Assembly: GCF_003693445.1 (NCBI RefSeq)
Contig: NZ_RFAR01000046.1
Span: 28,800-92,799 of the forward strand
DNA from: Aquitalea palustris
GTDB taxonomy: Bacteria > Pseudomonadota > Gammaproteobacteria > Burkholderiales > Chromobacteriaceae
Length of the DNA: 64,000 nucleotides
Direction of reading: 5' to 3'
The position numbers and the translations under genes are program-made. This document shows positions 25,222-34,840 of the stretch, piece by piece. Each line of letters starts with the position of its first letter. Position 1 is the first letter of the stretch. Below the pieces are notes generated by a model. It saw only the letters and a list, made by a program, of their open reading frames with translations, was not told the DNA's origin and made no database searches.

Positions 25222-26511
25222 ATGACAAGTCAACGTGTTCATTCCTATTACAGTGCCACCATGCTTGGCGATACCCCTTACCCGCAGCTGGCGGGTGATG
25301 TCCGCGTGGATGTGGTGGTGATTGGTGGTGGTTTTACCGGCCTGGCCAGTGCGCTGGAGTTGGCCGAGCGTGGCAAGAAAGTGGCTTTGCTGGAGGCACA
25401 GCGCATTGGCTGGGGGCAGTCGGGGCGCAATGGTGGGCAGGTCACCGGCAGCCTGTCCGGTGATGGGGCCATCCGCCGCCAGTTGGCGCGCCAGGTGGGG
25501 GAGCAGGCGGCTGACGATTTCATCTGGTTTTTGCGCTGGCGTGGCCATGACATTATCCGCCAGCGTATCGAGCGCTATGGTATCGCCTGCGATCTGAAGT
25601 TCGGCCACCTGCATACCGCCTACAAGCCGGCTCATATGGTGGAATTGCGCCGTGCTTTCGCCGAGGCGCAGCAGCATGGCATGGGTGATGTCGTCGAGCT
25701 GGTGGAGGCGGCCGAGCTGGGGCGCTTTCTGGATACGCCGCTGTATTTTGGTGGCATCTATAACCAGCGCTGCATGCATCTGCATCCCTTGAATCTGTGT
25801 CTGGGCGAGGCGCGGGCCCTGGCCAGCCTGGGCGGCCTGATTTTCGAGAACTCGCCGGTGCTGGAGATCTGCCACGGTGCCGTGCCGCTGGTGCGTACCG
25901 CCACCGGCAGCATCCGTGCCGATCAGGTGCTGCTGGCGGGCGATGTCTACCATCAGCTGGAGCGCGCCAAGCTGAGTGGCATGATTTTTCCTGCCGCTGG
26001 CGGCATTGTGACCACCGAGCCGCTGGGGGCGCTGGCGCGTCAGCTCAATCCGCTGGATGTGGCGGTCTACGATTGCCGCTTTGTGCTGGACTACTACCGC
26101 ATGACGGCCGATGGCCGGCTGCTGTTTGGCGGTGGTGCCAATTACTCGGGCAAGGCCTCGCGTGATATTGCCGCCGAATTGCGCCCCTGTATCGAGCGTA
26201 CTTTCCCGCAGCTCAAGGGCGTGAAAATCGATTACCAGTGGAGCTGCAATATGGGCATCGTCTTCAACCGCATTCCGCAGCTGGGCAAACTGTCGCCCAA
26301 TGTCTGGTATGCCCAGGGCTACTCCGGCCACGGGGTGGCTACCTCGCATATCGTGGGCGAGGTGATGGCCAAGGCGATTTGCGGCAGCATGGAGCAGTTT
26401 GATGTGTTCCAGCACTTCCGCCATGTTCGGCTGCCGCTGGGGGACAAGCTGGGGCAGAGCTTGCTGGCGCTGGGCATGTGCTACTACCAGCTGCTGGAAA
26501 AACTGCGTTAA
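25222..26511 (+). CDS. FAD-dependent amine oxidoreductase (PuuB/OrdL-like)
   Basis: 429 aa DAO-family flavoenzyme. The dinucleotide fold is VVVIGGGFTGLASALELAE at about residues 32-50, followed by SGRNGGQ, typical of gamma-glutamylputrescine oxidase and related enzymes that oxidise secondary or primary amines. A second FAD contact, YSGHGVATSH, lies near residue 372. No other Puu-pathway gene is beside it, so the substrate is open (gamma-glutamylputrescine, sarcosine or a similar amine). Confidence 0.88.
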   Translation: MTSQRVHSYYSATMLGDTPYPQLAGDVRVDVVVIGGGFTGLASALELAERGKKVALLEAQRIGWGQSGRNGGQVTGSLSGDGAIRRQLARQVGEQAADDFIWFLRWRGHDIIRQRIERYGIACDLKFGHLHTAYKPAHMVELRRAFAEAQQHGMGDVVELVEAAELGRFLDTPLYFGGIYNQRCMHLHPLNLCLGEARALASLGGLIFENSPVLEICHGAVPLVRTATGSIRADQVLLAGDVYHQLERAKLSGMIFPAAGGIVTTEPLGALARQLNPLDVAVYDCRFVLDYYRMTADGRLLFGGGANYSGKASRDIAAELRPCIERTFPQLKGVKIDYQWSCNMGIVFNRIPQLGKLSPNVWYAQGYSGHGVATSHIVGEVMAKAICGSMEQFDVFQHFRHVRLPLGDKLGQSLLALGMCYYQLLEKLR

Positions 26512-26827
26512 GAGCCACTGCCAACAACCCTGCTATGGCCTTGCGCCGGCCGCCCCTGCTCTGGTGCTGTCTGCGCCGGCGCCGCTGGCTTGGGTAGGCT
26601 CCGTTATTTTGTCTGCCGTTCTACGCCTGCTTGCGGCGGGTGGCCCTGCCGGGCTGCCCGCCGTGTCTGCAGCGCTTGCTGCCAAGCGCTGTGCATACAA
26701 AATCTGCACAAAATTTAGCTTGTTTTACCCCTGTTGGCAGGAGAGTATTCCGCAGGATGCCCGCGGAATAATCTGACGGTAGTGCGTGTGCTGGCGGGCA
26801 GCCGTGTCGAGCAAGGGAGGGATGGTG
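26512..26827. other. Intergenic region upstream of the DUF4337 gene
   Basis: 316 bases, no gene seen. A stem-loop TATTCCGC / GCGGAATA (26,746-26,770, nine-base loop) lies about 60 bases before the next start codon, and an AT-rich stretch at 26,695-26,730 may hold the promoter. Confidence 0.45.
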
Positions 26828-27394
26828 ATGGCGGAAGAGGAATACGAAATCGCGGGTCTGCATGAAAAGCTGCTGGAGGAAGAGGCAGAAAAAGGCCAAC
26901 TGGCACAGAAGATTGCCTTGCTGACCGCGATTCTGGCGACCATCGGTGCGGTATTCAGTTACCAGAGCGGCGCCAAGCAGAATGAGGCGCTGTTCCTGAA
27001 GAATCAGAGCATTCTCAAGCAGTCGGAGGCGTCGGATGCCTGGGGTTATTACCAGGCCAAATCGACCAAGGCGCATCTGGATCAGCTGGCGCTGGTGCTG
27101 GTGACCGATCCGGCGCAAAAGGCCCAGTTCCAGGCTGATCTGCAAAAGCAGGAAAAGCAGAAGCTGGAGCAGCAGAAAAAAGCGGAAGCCCTGCAAGAAG
27201 AGTCGCGCCGGCTGAGCGAGGAATCGGAGCGCGTATTGCGTCCGCACGAGCGCATGGCGCTGGCGATGACGCTGATCCAGATTGCCGTGGCCATGGCCTC
27301 CATCACGGTATTGACCCAGCGCCGCTGGCTGCTGGCCGTGTCGATATTGTCGGCGTTGGGTGGCATCGGCCTGGCGGCAAGCAGCTGGTTTTGA
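26828..27394 (+). CDS. DUF4337-type membrane protein
   Basis: 188 aa from the ATG at 26,828, seven bases after AAGGGAGG; ATG 26,822 is too close to it. One membrane helix at about 26-45, a Lys/Glu/Gln-rich coiled coil at about 85-145 (QKQEKQKLEQQKKAEALQEE), and two C-terminal helices (about 146-165 and 170-187). This is the layout of DUF4337. Function unknown. It precedes the HflK/HflC-like pair by 140 bases and may belong to the same unit. Confidence 0.75.
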   Translation: MAEEEYEIAGLHEKLLEEEAEKGQLAQKIALLTAILATIGAVFSYQSGAKQNEALFLKNQSILKQSEASDAWGYYQAKSTKAHLDQLALVLVTDPAQKAQFQADLQKQEKQKLEQQKKAEALQEESRRLSEESERVLRPHERMALAMTLIQIAVAMASITVLTQRRWLLAVSILSALGGIGLAASSWF

Positions 27395-27534
27395 GCCGCG
27401 GCAGGGGCGGTGTGTCATCCGTAATAACCCTGCTGCGTTGTAGACAATGACGGGTGCAGGGCAGGGGCCGGCACCCAGGTCGCTTGCCGGGCAAGCGAGG
27501 GCGACCGTCGCCCAATAGTGAGAGAGGCAAGGCT

Positions 27535-28587
27535 GTGCAACAAGACGAAGCCGGACAACACGCTCCGGCCGCGGTAGCGGACAGTGCCGGGGGCCAGCAT
27601 GGCTGGTCGCAGCGGCTGGATTACTATCTGGATGTGATGGGCATGCGCGGCAAGGGCCTGCTGCTGCTGGGCGGCCTGCTGGCCACCGGCTGGATCATGG
27701 CCGGCATTTACAAGGTGCAGCCGGACGAGCAGGGCGTGGTGCTGCGCCTGGGGCGCTGGGTGGATACTACCCAGGCCGGGCTGCATTATCACCTGCCATG
27801 GCCGATTGAAACCGTGCTGCTGCCCAAGGTCACCCAGATCAAGCAATTGAAACTGGCTAATCTGTTTGACGGTGCGGCCACTGACTCCAGCGACCCGCGC
27901 GAAAAACAGATGCTGACTGGCGACGAAAACATCGTCGAGGCCGATTGCGCAGTGTTCTGGCGCATCAAGGATGCCGGGCAGTTTTTGTTCAAGGTGAACA
28001 ATCCGGAAACCTCGCTGCGCATTGCCGCGGAAAGCGCCATGCGCGAGGTGGTGTCGCGTACGCCGATTCAGGCGGTGATGTCCAACCGCCGCCAGCAGGT
28101 AGCGGAAGAAACCCGCGCCCTGCTGCAAAGCCGGCTGGATGATGCCGAAAGCGGCATCATCGTCACCCAGGTGCAGCTGCAGCGGGTAGACCCGCCGGCC
28201 GCCGTCATCGACGCCTTCAACGATGTGCAGCGCGCCCGTGCCGACCAGGAACGCGCCCGTAACGAAGCCCAGGCCTATAGCAACGATATCCTGCCCAAGG
28301 CGCGTGGCGATGCCGCCCGCATCCTGCAGGAAGCCCAGGCCTATCAGAGCCAGGTGGTGAATCTGGCGCAGGGCGAGGCCAAGCGTTTTGACTCGGTTTA
28401 CCAGAGCTATGCCCAGTCCAAGGATGTCACTGCCTGGCGGCTGTATCTGGACAGCATGGACGAAGTCTTGAAAAAGGCCAGCAAGGTGGTGGTGGATTCA
28501 TCCGGCAAGGCGGGTAATGGCGGCGTGCTGTCGCTGCTGCAATTGCAGGATAAGGACAAACCCAAGCCGGCGAAGGAGACCCGCTGA
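27535..28587 (+). CDS. HflK-like SPFH/band-7 protein
   Basis: 350 aa from a GTG at 27,535, seven bases after AGAGAGG. Membrane helix at about residues 41-62, then the SPFH domain (VQPDEQGVVLRLGRW) and a long Ala/Glu/Gln coiled coil. HflK and HflC form a membrane cage around FtsH. This pair is not beside hfq-hflX as the standard copy is, but leads into an Nramp transporter gene, so it may be a second, specialised pair. Overlaps hflC by one base (TGATG). Confidence 0.85.
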   Translation: MQQDEAGQHAPAAVADSAGGQHGWSQRLDYYLDVMGMRGKGLLLLGGLLATGWIMAGIYKVQPDEQGVVLRLGRWVDTTQAGLHYHLPWPIETVLLPKVTQIKQLKLANLFDGAATDSSDPREKQMLTGDENIVEADCAVFWRIKDAGQFLFKVNNPETSLRIAAESAMREVVSRTPIQAVMSNRRQQVAEETRALLQSRLDDAESGIIVTQVQLQRVDPPAAVIDAFNDVQRARADQERARNEAQAYSNDILPKARGDAARILQEAQAYQSQVVNLAQGEAKRFDSVYQSYAQSKDVTAWRLYLDSMDEVLKKASKVVVDSSGKAGNGGVLSLLQLQDKDKPKPAKETR

Positions 28588-29465
28588 TGGCCCGCTCGTA
28601 CAAAGGCGCCGGCATCCTCGGCGCACTGGCAGTGTTGTGGCTGCTGTCGTCCTCCTTCTATACCCTCAGCGAAGGGCAGAAGGGGCTGATCATCCGCCTG
28701 GGTGCCCCCATCGACGTGGATGCCGAGCCCGGACTCAAGTTCAAGCTGCCGCTGGTGGACAGCCTGCAGTTTTATGATGTGCGGCTGCAAACGCTGGCAC
28801 CGCCGCCGGAACAGATCATTCTGGGTGATGAAAAGCGGCTGGAAGTGGAAACCTACACCCGCTATCGCATTGCCAATCCGCTGCGCTTTTATCAGGCGCT
28901 GCGCACGGAAGACCAGGCCCGCTTGCAGCTCACCCAGCTGGTGAGTACCTCGCTGCGGCGCGAGCTGGGCAAGGTGCCGCTCAAATCCCTGCTATCCGAA
29001 GAACGTACCCGCATCGTGCAGCAGATCCAGCAGGAAACCGCTACCCGTGCCCGTTCCTTGGGCATCGAAGTCACCGAAGTGCGCCTGCACCGCGCCGACC
29101 TGCCGCTGGAAACCAGCCAGGCGATTTACGACCGCATGAAGTCGGCGCGGCAGCAGGAAGCACGCGAACTGCGCGCCCAGGGTGGGCAGTGGGCCCAGGA
29201 AATCCAGGCCAAGGCCGATGGCGAACGCACGGTAATCCTGTCCGAAGCGCAGCGGCAGAGCGCCATTATTCATGGCGAGGCCGATGCCCAGGCCAACAAG
29301 GTGCTGGCGGCGGCCTTCAGCAAGGACCCCAAGTTCTACAAGTTCTACCGCTCGCTGCAGACTTATCGTCAGGCACTCTCTGATTCGGCCCCCACCTTGC
29401 TGTTGACGCCGGATTCGGCGCTGCTGCATGACTTCCGCAACGGGCCGGCTACCGGCAAGCCATGA
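28587..29465 (+). CDS. HflC-like SPFH/band-7 protein
   Basis: 292 aa, N-terminal membrane helix at about 8-25, SPFH domain (TLSEGQKGLIIRLG) and coiled coil ending near residue 250. Partner of the upstream HflK-like protein: start overlaps its stop by one base, and its own stop overlaps the Nramp start by four (ATGA). Known HflKC modulates the FtsH protease and membrane microdomains; the coupling suggests this pair serves the transporter. Confidence 0.87.
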   Translation: MARSYKGAGILGALAVLWLLSSSFYTLSEGQKGLIIRLGAPIDVDAEPGLKFKLPLVDSLQFYDVRLQTLAPPPEQIILGDEKRLEVETYTRYRIANPLRFYQALRTEDQARLQLTQLVSTSLRRELGKVPLKSLLSEERTRIVQQIQQETATRARSLGIEVTEVRLHRADLPLETSQAIYDRMKSARQQEARELRAQGGQWAQEIQAKADGERTVILSEAQRQSAIIHGEADAQANKVLAAAFSKDPKFYKFYRSLQTYRQALSDSAPTLLLTPDSALLHDFRNGPATGKP

Positions 29466-30712
29466 GCCAGCTGGTACTCGCGCAGTGGCTGTCCGCCGGC
29501 CGGCTGCGCCGTCTGGCGGCCACGCTGGGGCCGGGGCTGGTGGTGATGCTGGCCGATACCGATGCCGGCAGCGTGCTGACGGCGGCGCAAAGCGGTGCGC
29601 AGTGGGGCTATCGCCTGTTGCTGCTGCAGTTCCTCATCATTCCGCTGCTGTTCATCGTGCAGGAGCTGACGGTGCGGCTGGCGCTGTCTACCGGCAAGGG
29701 CTATAGCGAGCTGATCCTGCAGCGCTTTGGCCGCTGCTGGGCCCAGCTGTCCTGCGCCGCGCTGGTGGCCAGCTGCTTTGGTGCGCTGCTGACCGAGATG
29801 AGCGGGCTGGCCGGTGTCGGCCAGCTTTATGGCGTGCCGGTATGGCAGAGTGTGGCGCTGGTGGCCGGGCTGATCCTGCTGATGGTATGCAGCGGCAGCT
29901 ACCGTGCGGTGGAGCGCGTGGCCATGCTGTTTGGCGTGGCCGAGCTGGCCTTCCTCTACATGGCCTGGCATGCCCGGCCCGACCTGCAGCATATCCGGCA
30001 GCAGGCGCTGGACATGCCGCTGCACGATGCCAGCTATCTCTACCTGCTGGCGGCCAATCTGGGCAGCAGCGTGATGCCGTGGACGGTGTTCTACCAGCAG
30101 TCGGCGCTGATCGACAAGGGACTGGACCTGCGCGACCTGCGTGCAGCACGGCTGGATACCATGCTGGGGGCGGTGCTGTGCCAGCTGGTGACCGCCGCCG
30201 TGCTGATTGCCGCGGCTGCGGTGTTTGCCGGCCATGGCGGGGTGGTGCTGGATACCGTGCCCGAACTGGCGGATGCCTTCGGTCGTGTGCTGGGGCCGCT
30301 GGCCGGCCGTTTGCTGTTTGCGCTGGCGCTCAGCGGCGGCGCGCTGGTGGCCACCATCGTGGTCTGTTTGTCGGCGGCCTGGGCGCTGGGGGAGATGCGC
30401 GGCACCCGTCATTCGCTGGAGCAGCATCCGCTGCAGGCGCCGTGGTTCTACGGTGCGTTTGCCCTGTTGCTGCTGGCCGCAGCGCTGACCGTGGTGCTGA
30501 GTCACAGCCTGGTGCGGCTGTCCATTGCCACCGCCGTGCTCAATGCGGTGCTGCTGCCACTGGTGCTGGGTTTTCTGTTCTGGCTGGCGCGCAGCGAGCT
30601 GCCGCCAGGGCTGCGGCTGCAGGGGCGCTATGCCGTGGCCGTGGGGATACTGTTTTTACTGACTGGCGGGCTGGGTTTGTACGCCGGGGTGACCGGGGCC
30701 TTGCATGGCTGA
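29462..30712 (+). CDS. Divergent Nramp-family metal transporter
   Basis: 416 aa, about 11 helices. TM1 aligns with GPGxxxxxxxxDPGN of Nramp but reads DAGS instead of DPGN (about residues 34-37), and TM6 has MPW (about 204-206) where classical Mn/Fe Nramps have MPH. The aspartate is kept; the asparagine and TM6 histidine are not. Nramp-related proteins with altered sites transport Mg2+ or other ions, or have unknown cargo. Translationally coupled to hflC and followed 33 bases later by terC, also linked to metal (Mn) homeostasis. Confidence 0.82.
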   Translation: MSQLVLAQWLSAGRLRRLAATLGPGLVVMLADTDAGSVLTAAQSGAQWGYRLLLLQFLIIPLLFIVQELTVRLALSTGKGYSELILQRFGRCWAQLSCAALVASCFGALLTEMSGLAGVGQLYGVPVWQSVALVAGLILLMVCSGSYRAVERVAMLFGVAELAFLYMAWHARPDLQHIRQQALDMPLHDASYLYLLAANLGSSVMPWTVFYQQSALIDKGLDLRDLRAARLDTMLGAVLCQLVTAAVLIAAAAVFAGHGGVVLDTVPELADAFGRVLGPLAGRLLFALALSGGALVATIVVCLSAAWALGEMRGTRHSLEQHPLQAPWFYGAFALLLLAAALTVVLSHSLVRLSIATAVLNAVLLPLVLGFLFWLARSELPPGLRLQGRYAVAVGILFLLTGGLGLYAGVTGALHG

Positions 30713-30745
30713 ACCGGGCGCGATTGTGCTGAATGAAAGGCTGTG

Positions 30746-31930
30746 ATGGAGCTGGATGGTTTGATGCATGCGCTGGGCATGACGCTGCAAGTGTTTTTCC
30801 TCGACCTGATTCTCAGTGGTGACAATGCGCTGGTGATTGCGGTGGCCTGCCGCTCGCTGCCGCCGCAGCTGATGCGCAAGGCGGTGCTGCTGGGCACCGG
30901 CTTTGCCATTTTGCTGCGGGTCTTGCTCACCACGGTGGTGGGCTTCCTGCTGCAAGTGCCCTTGCTGAAACTGCTGGGCGCGGCCTTGCTGATCAGCATT
31001 GCCATCAAGCTGCTGCTGGGCGATGACGACGGCGATGCCCTCCCTGGCAGTGCTGCCGACAGCCGGCAGCTGTGGTCGGCAGTATCGGTGGTGGTGATGG
31101 CCGACCTGGTACTCAGCCTGGACAATGTGGTGGCGCTGGCTGCGGCTGCGCAGGGCAGCGTGCTGTATCTGATACTCGGCCTGCTGTTCAGCGTGCCCTT
31201 GCTGATGTACGGCAGCCTGTTCATTGCCCGCCTGCTGAATGAAATACCGCTGCTGATTCCGCTGGGCGGCGCCCTGCTGGGCTGGGTGGCCGGCCAGATC
31301 GCGGTGAGCGACCCGCTGTTGGCCGACTGGGTGAATACCCAGGCTCCGGCACTGCAGGTGGTGGTACCGCTGCTGTGCGTGGTGTTCGTGCGGGTGGAAA
31401 GCAGCATCATCCGCGAACGTGCGGCGAAACTCACCCCGCCACCACCACTGGGCTGGCTGGAAGGCCTGATGGGCCGCCTAGCGCGCATTGGCGAGGCGGG
31501 TGCCACGCCGCAGATGGCGCTGGACAGCCCGGTTGTGCATGCCGACCCGCAGGGCAGCCATGAGCCGGCGATGCTGGCGACCGCGCCTGCCGGAGCAGTC
31601 GGTGAAACCGTGGCCGTGAGCCATGCCCTGCCGGCGGATGACGCGCCCGCGCTGCTTCCCGCTCAGGCCGGCCGCGCAGCGCAGCAGATGGCCGAGGCCG
31701 CCCCTGCGGCGACTGCGCCCAGCCGCAGCGAACCAGTCGCTGCCGTCAGTGCAGCGCGACCGCCACGCAAGGATGGCCTGCTGGCCTCGCCCGGCCTCGC
31801 CCTGTTGGTGAAGCTGCTGCTGGGGCTTGCCGTGCTGATTGGCGTGTGCGCCCTGGGCTGGCTGGTGTTCCATCTGCTCAGTCAGGGCTTTTTGCCGACA
31901 CCGGCTCCCAGTAGCAAACTGAAACACTGA
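30746..31930 (+). CDS. TerC/YjbE-family membrane protein with C-terminal extension
   Basis: 394 aa from the ATG at 30,746 (AAAGG five bases upstream). Residues 1-215 are a seven-helix TerC domain with LDLILSGDNALVIA at about 18-31 and the second acidic motif DLVLSLDNVVALA. Then comes an Ala/Pro-rich linker of about 130 residues and one last helix at about 350-375. TerC proteins export Mn2+ and help load metal onto secreted enzymes. The linker plus extra helix is not part of the usual YjbE. Its neighbour is an Nramp-like transporter. Confidence 0.85.
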   Translation: MELDGLMHALGMTLQVFFLDLILSGDNALVIAVACRSLPPQLMRKAVLLGTGFAILLRVLLTTVVGFLLQVPLLKLLGAALLISIAIKLLLGDDDGDALPGSAADSRQLWSAVSVVVMADLVLSLDNVVALAAAAQGSVLYLILGLLFSVPLLMYGSLFIARLLNEIPLLIPLGGALLGWVAGQIAVSDPLLADWVNTQAPALQVVVPLLCVVFVRVESSIIRERAAKLTPPPPLGWLEGLMGRLARIGEAGATPQMALDSPVVHADPQGSHEPAMLATAPAGAVGETVAVSHALPADDAPALLPAQAGRAAQQMAEAAPAATAPSRSEPVAAVSAARPPRKDGLLASPGLALLVKLLLGLAVLIGVCALGWLVFHLLSQGFLPTPAPSSKLKH

Positions 31931-32055
31931 CAGCGGGCAGCCTGGGCAACAGACAAGTGGCTGGGCAAAGCTGCCGCCATTGTTTACAGTCGAGGGCTGC
32001 CGCATTCTTGCCCGCCTGCCCTTCTGTGGGGCGGCGGCTTTCGAGGTTGATCCGC

Positions 32056-33309
32056 ATGTACCGTTATCTGTCTGCCGGCTTGTTGCTGGCCCTTGCCGGC
32101 TGCGCCAGCAGCGTGGCTCCACTTCCTGCTCCGGTGGTGTCGCCGGCCGTGCGCCCGGCGCCGATGCCCGATCCGCAAACCCTGCTGCCCGCGCCGCCGC
32201 CGACCGCGCTCCCGCCGGCAGCGCCTGCCAGTGTGCCGCTGAGCAAGCCGGTGCCGGCTCCGCTGTTGCCTGCCTACAATAATGAGCAGGAAGGCGCGGC
32301 CTTGCTGGAGCGCCTGCTGCCGCGCGGCATTCCCGCCCGCCGCGAATGGCATGGCGACATCATGAGCGCCTTCAGCCATCTGAAGATTCCCTATGCACCG
32401 CAGTATTTCTGCGCGGTGCTGGCAGTGGCCGAGCAGGAATCCGGCTTTAATCCGGACCCGGTGGTGCCGAATCTGTCCAAGATCGTCTGGGGGCAGATCG
32501 AGGAGCGGCGGCAGAAGTACTTCATTCCCTCGCTGGTGGTGGATGCTGCCATGCTGAAGAAGTCGCCCAATGGCCAAAGCTACAAGGAGCGGGTGAATGC
32601 GCTGCGTACCAAGAAGCAGATGAATGCCTTGTACGAAGACATGATCCGCGAGCTGCCCTTCGGCCAGACCATCTTCGAACACAAGAACCCCATCCGCGAT
32701 GGCGGGCCGATGCAGGTGAGCGTGGCCTTTGCCGAAACCCAGGTGCGCGCCTGGCCCTATCCCTACAGCTACAGCAGCCTGCGCGACGAAGTGTTCAGCT
32801 TGCGTGGCAGTGTGTATTTCGGTTCTGCCATCCTGCTGCAATATCCCATCAGCTATCCTGACATGGTCTACCGCTTTGCCGACTACAATGCCGGGCGCTA
32901 TGCCAGCCGCAATGCGGCTTTCCAGCTGGCGGTGCAGCATCTGTCCGGACAGAAGCTGGCGCTGGATGGCGACATCATGCTGTACAGCGACAAGATGAAC
33001 CGCGTGTTGTCCGGCGCTACCAGCGATACCCAGCGTGCGCTGAATGGCCTGGCTGGGCGGCTGCGCATGAGTCCGGACGAGATGGCACGTGATTTGCGCC
33101 AGGAAAAGCTGTCCGGCTTCAGCCAGACCGAGCTGTACAAGCGGGTATTTGCGCTGGCCGACCAGTCCGGCAAGGCTGCGCCACGCCAGATCATTCCGCA
33201 GATCGTGCTGGTCAGCCCCAAGTTCACCCACCAGCTCACCACCGAGTGGTTTGCCCGCCGGGTGGATGGTCGCTATCAGAGCTGCATGGCACGCGGGGGA
33301 TTTCATTAG
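32056..33309 (+). CDS. DUF1615 lipoprotein
   Basis: 417 aa from the ATG at 32,056. Lipoprotein signal MYRYLSAGLLLALAGC with lipobox LAGC (Cys16), then a Pro/Ala-rich stretch of about 55 residues. The DUF1615 domain follows from about 85 (AFSHLKIPYAPQYFCAVLA, EQESGFNPDP). EQESGF resembles the catalytic-Glu motif of lytic transglycosylases, so a peptidoglycan-related role is possible but unproven. Confidence 0.8.
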   Translation: MYRYLSAGLLLALAGCASSVAPLPAPVVSPAVRPAPMPDPQTLLPAPPPTALPPAAPASVPLSKPVPAPLLPAYNNEQEGAALLERLLPRGIPARREWHGDIMSAFSHLKIPYAPQYFCAVLAVAEQESGFNPDPVVPNLSKIVWGQIEERRQKYFIPSLVVDAAMLKKSPNGQSYKERVNALRTKKQMNALYEDMIRELPFGQTIFEHKNPIRDGGPMQVSVAFAETQVRAWPYPYSYSSLRDEVFSLRGSVYFGSAILLQYPISYPDMVYRFADYNAGRYASRNAAFQLAVQHLSGQKLALDGDIMLYSDKMNRVLSGATSDTQRALNGLAGRLRMSPDEMARDLRQEKLSGFSQTELYKRVFALADQSGKAAPRQIIPQIVLVSPKFTHQLTTEWFARRVDGRYQSCMARGGFH

Positions 33310-33407
33310 GCAAGCGAGACATCCTCATGCCACACCGATGGCAGGATGATGGCCAGGCCGCCGGCCAATAGCGGCGGCACAGCAGGGACACTCGGGGAAG
33401 AGTGAGC

Positions 33408-34136
33408 ATGGTAAAGCCACAAACATGGCTGGCCGGGGTGGCCGGTCTGTTGCTGGCGCTGTCGGCTGCTGCAGGGGAGCTGGTGGTGCTGGTGGATGAC
33501 AGTACCGAAATGCCGCAGGCCAATATCGTCAACGGGCAGCTGCAGGACGGACTGCATCGCGATATCGGCCTGGAGCTGGCGGCGCATCTGCAGCTGGATG
33601 TGCGCTTCCGGATATTGCCGCGCAAGCGGCTGATTGCGGCGCTGGAGCAAGGGCAGGGTGATGTTGTCTGCCTGGCCCTGCCGCAATGGATGCCGGGGCC
33701 CACGTTGCGCTGGAGCCGGCCCTTCCTGGACAACCAGGACTTGTTGCTCAGCAGCCGGCAGGCAGCACCGCGCAGCAAGCTGGCGGATGTGGCCGGACAG
33801 CCGGTGGGCACCGTGCTGGGTTTTGCCTATCCGGAAATGCTGCAGCAACTGGGCAGCGGCTTTGTGCGCGATGACGCCCACGGCATGTATGACAACCTGC
33901 GCAAGCTGGCGGCTGGCCGGGTGCAGCATGTGGTGACCAACCGGCTGTATCTGGATTACCAGCTGGCGCATGGCTTGCGCTTGCCGCCGTTGCAGCCGGC
34001 ACTGGTGATCAGCCAGTATCGCAACCGCTGCGCCCTGTCACCGCGCAGCCTGATCACCCGCAGCGAGCTGGACCGGGCGCTGGCCGCCATGCAGCAAGAC
34101 GGCGTGTTCCAGCGCATGTTGCGCCATTATCGCTGA
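33408..34136 (+). CDS. Periplasmic solute-binding protein, family 3 type
   Basis: 242 aa from the ATG at 33,408, seven bases after GGGGAAG; GTG 33,402 is too close. Sec signal at residues 1-21 (cleavage near AAA/GE). The SBP_bac_3 fold is suggested by the amino-acid-binding style start ELVVLVDDSTEMP and by PRKRLIAALEQGQGDV. No permease or ATPase gene is adjacent, so it may serve a distant transporter or act as a sensor partner. Confidence 0.75.
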   Translation: MVKPQTWLAGVAGLLLALSAAAGELVVLVDDSTEMPQANIVNGQLQDGLHRDIGLELAAHLQLDVRFRILPRKRLIAALEQGQGDVVCLALPQWMPGPTLRWSRPFLDNQDLLLSSRQAAPRSKLADVAGQPVGTVLGFAYPEMLQQLGSGFVRDDAHGMYDNLRKLAAGRVQHVVTNRLYLDYQLAHGLRLPPLQPALVISQYRNRCALSPRSLITRSELDRALAAMQQDGVFQRMLRHYR

Positions 34137-34189
34137 TGGGTCTGGCCGCAGCCGGCCGCCTGCCGCGCCAGCAGGGCGGCCCGCCGTGG

Positions 34190-34840
34190 CTAGCGCTGCC
34201 AGTTCAGCTGGGTCCACCCGTGCTGTACTGCCACGGCGGCCAGTTTCGGGTCGGCATTCACCGTATAAGCCTGCTCCACCGCCTGTAGCAGCGGCACATC
34301 GTTGATGGAGTCGCTATAGCCATGACTGCCTGCCAGCGCGGCGCAGTGCTGCGTCAGCCAGTCTTGCAGGCGCAGCACCTTGCCGTGCTGATAGGTCAGC
34401 ACGCTGTGGGTGCGGCCGGTATAGCAGCCATCGCGGGTTTCCAGGCAGATGGCCAGAAAGTCGTCCGCTCCCAGAAAGCGTGCAATCGGCCCCACCAGAT
34501 GCTCGCCCGTGGCGGAAATCACCAGCAGGGTGCGGCCCTCAGCCTTGTAGCGCGCCAGGGTTTCCCGTGCGGCCGGAAAGACGATGGGCGCGATCTTGTC
34601 GGCGATGAAGCGCTCCACCCACTCGGCCATGTCCTCCACGCTGCGCCCTTGCATCGGCTGCAGGGTGAATTCCATATAGTCTTCCATGCGCAGCTCGCCC
34701 CGGCGGTAGGCGGCCATCAGCTCGGCCTCGCGCGGCAGCATGTCAGCAGCGGCCAGGCCGTGTTCCACCATGAATTGCAGCCACAGGCTGGAGCTGTCGC
34801 CGTCGGTGAGGGTATCGTCCAGATCGAATATGGCCAGCAT
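34190..34840 (-). CDS. HAD-IB family phosphatase
   Basis: 216 aa. Motif I DLDDTLTDGD (about 6-15), motif II ISATGEHL (about 107-114), and late Asp motif YGYSDS-like GYSDSIND (about 173-180). This is the phosphoserine-phosphatase-like subfamily. Its start overlaps the transporter ATPase stop by one base, so it is the last gene of the ABC operon and probably dephosphorylates the imported compound or a product of it. Confidence 0.88.
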   Translation of the reverse strand: MLAIFDLDDTLTDGDSSSLWLQFMVEHGLAAADMLPREAELMAAYRRGELRMEDYMEFTLQPMQGRSVEDMAEWVERFIADKIAPIVFPAARETLARYKAEGRTLLVISATGEHLVGPIARFLGADDFLAICLETRDGCYTGRTHSVLTYQHGKVLRLQDWLTQHCAALAGSHGYSDSINDVPLLQAVEQAYTVNADPKLAAVAVQHGWTQLNWQR

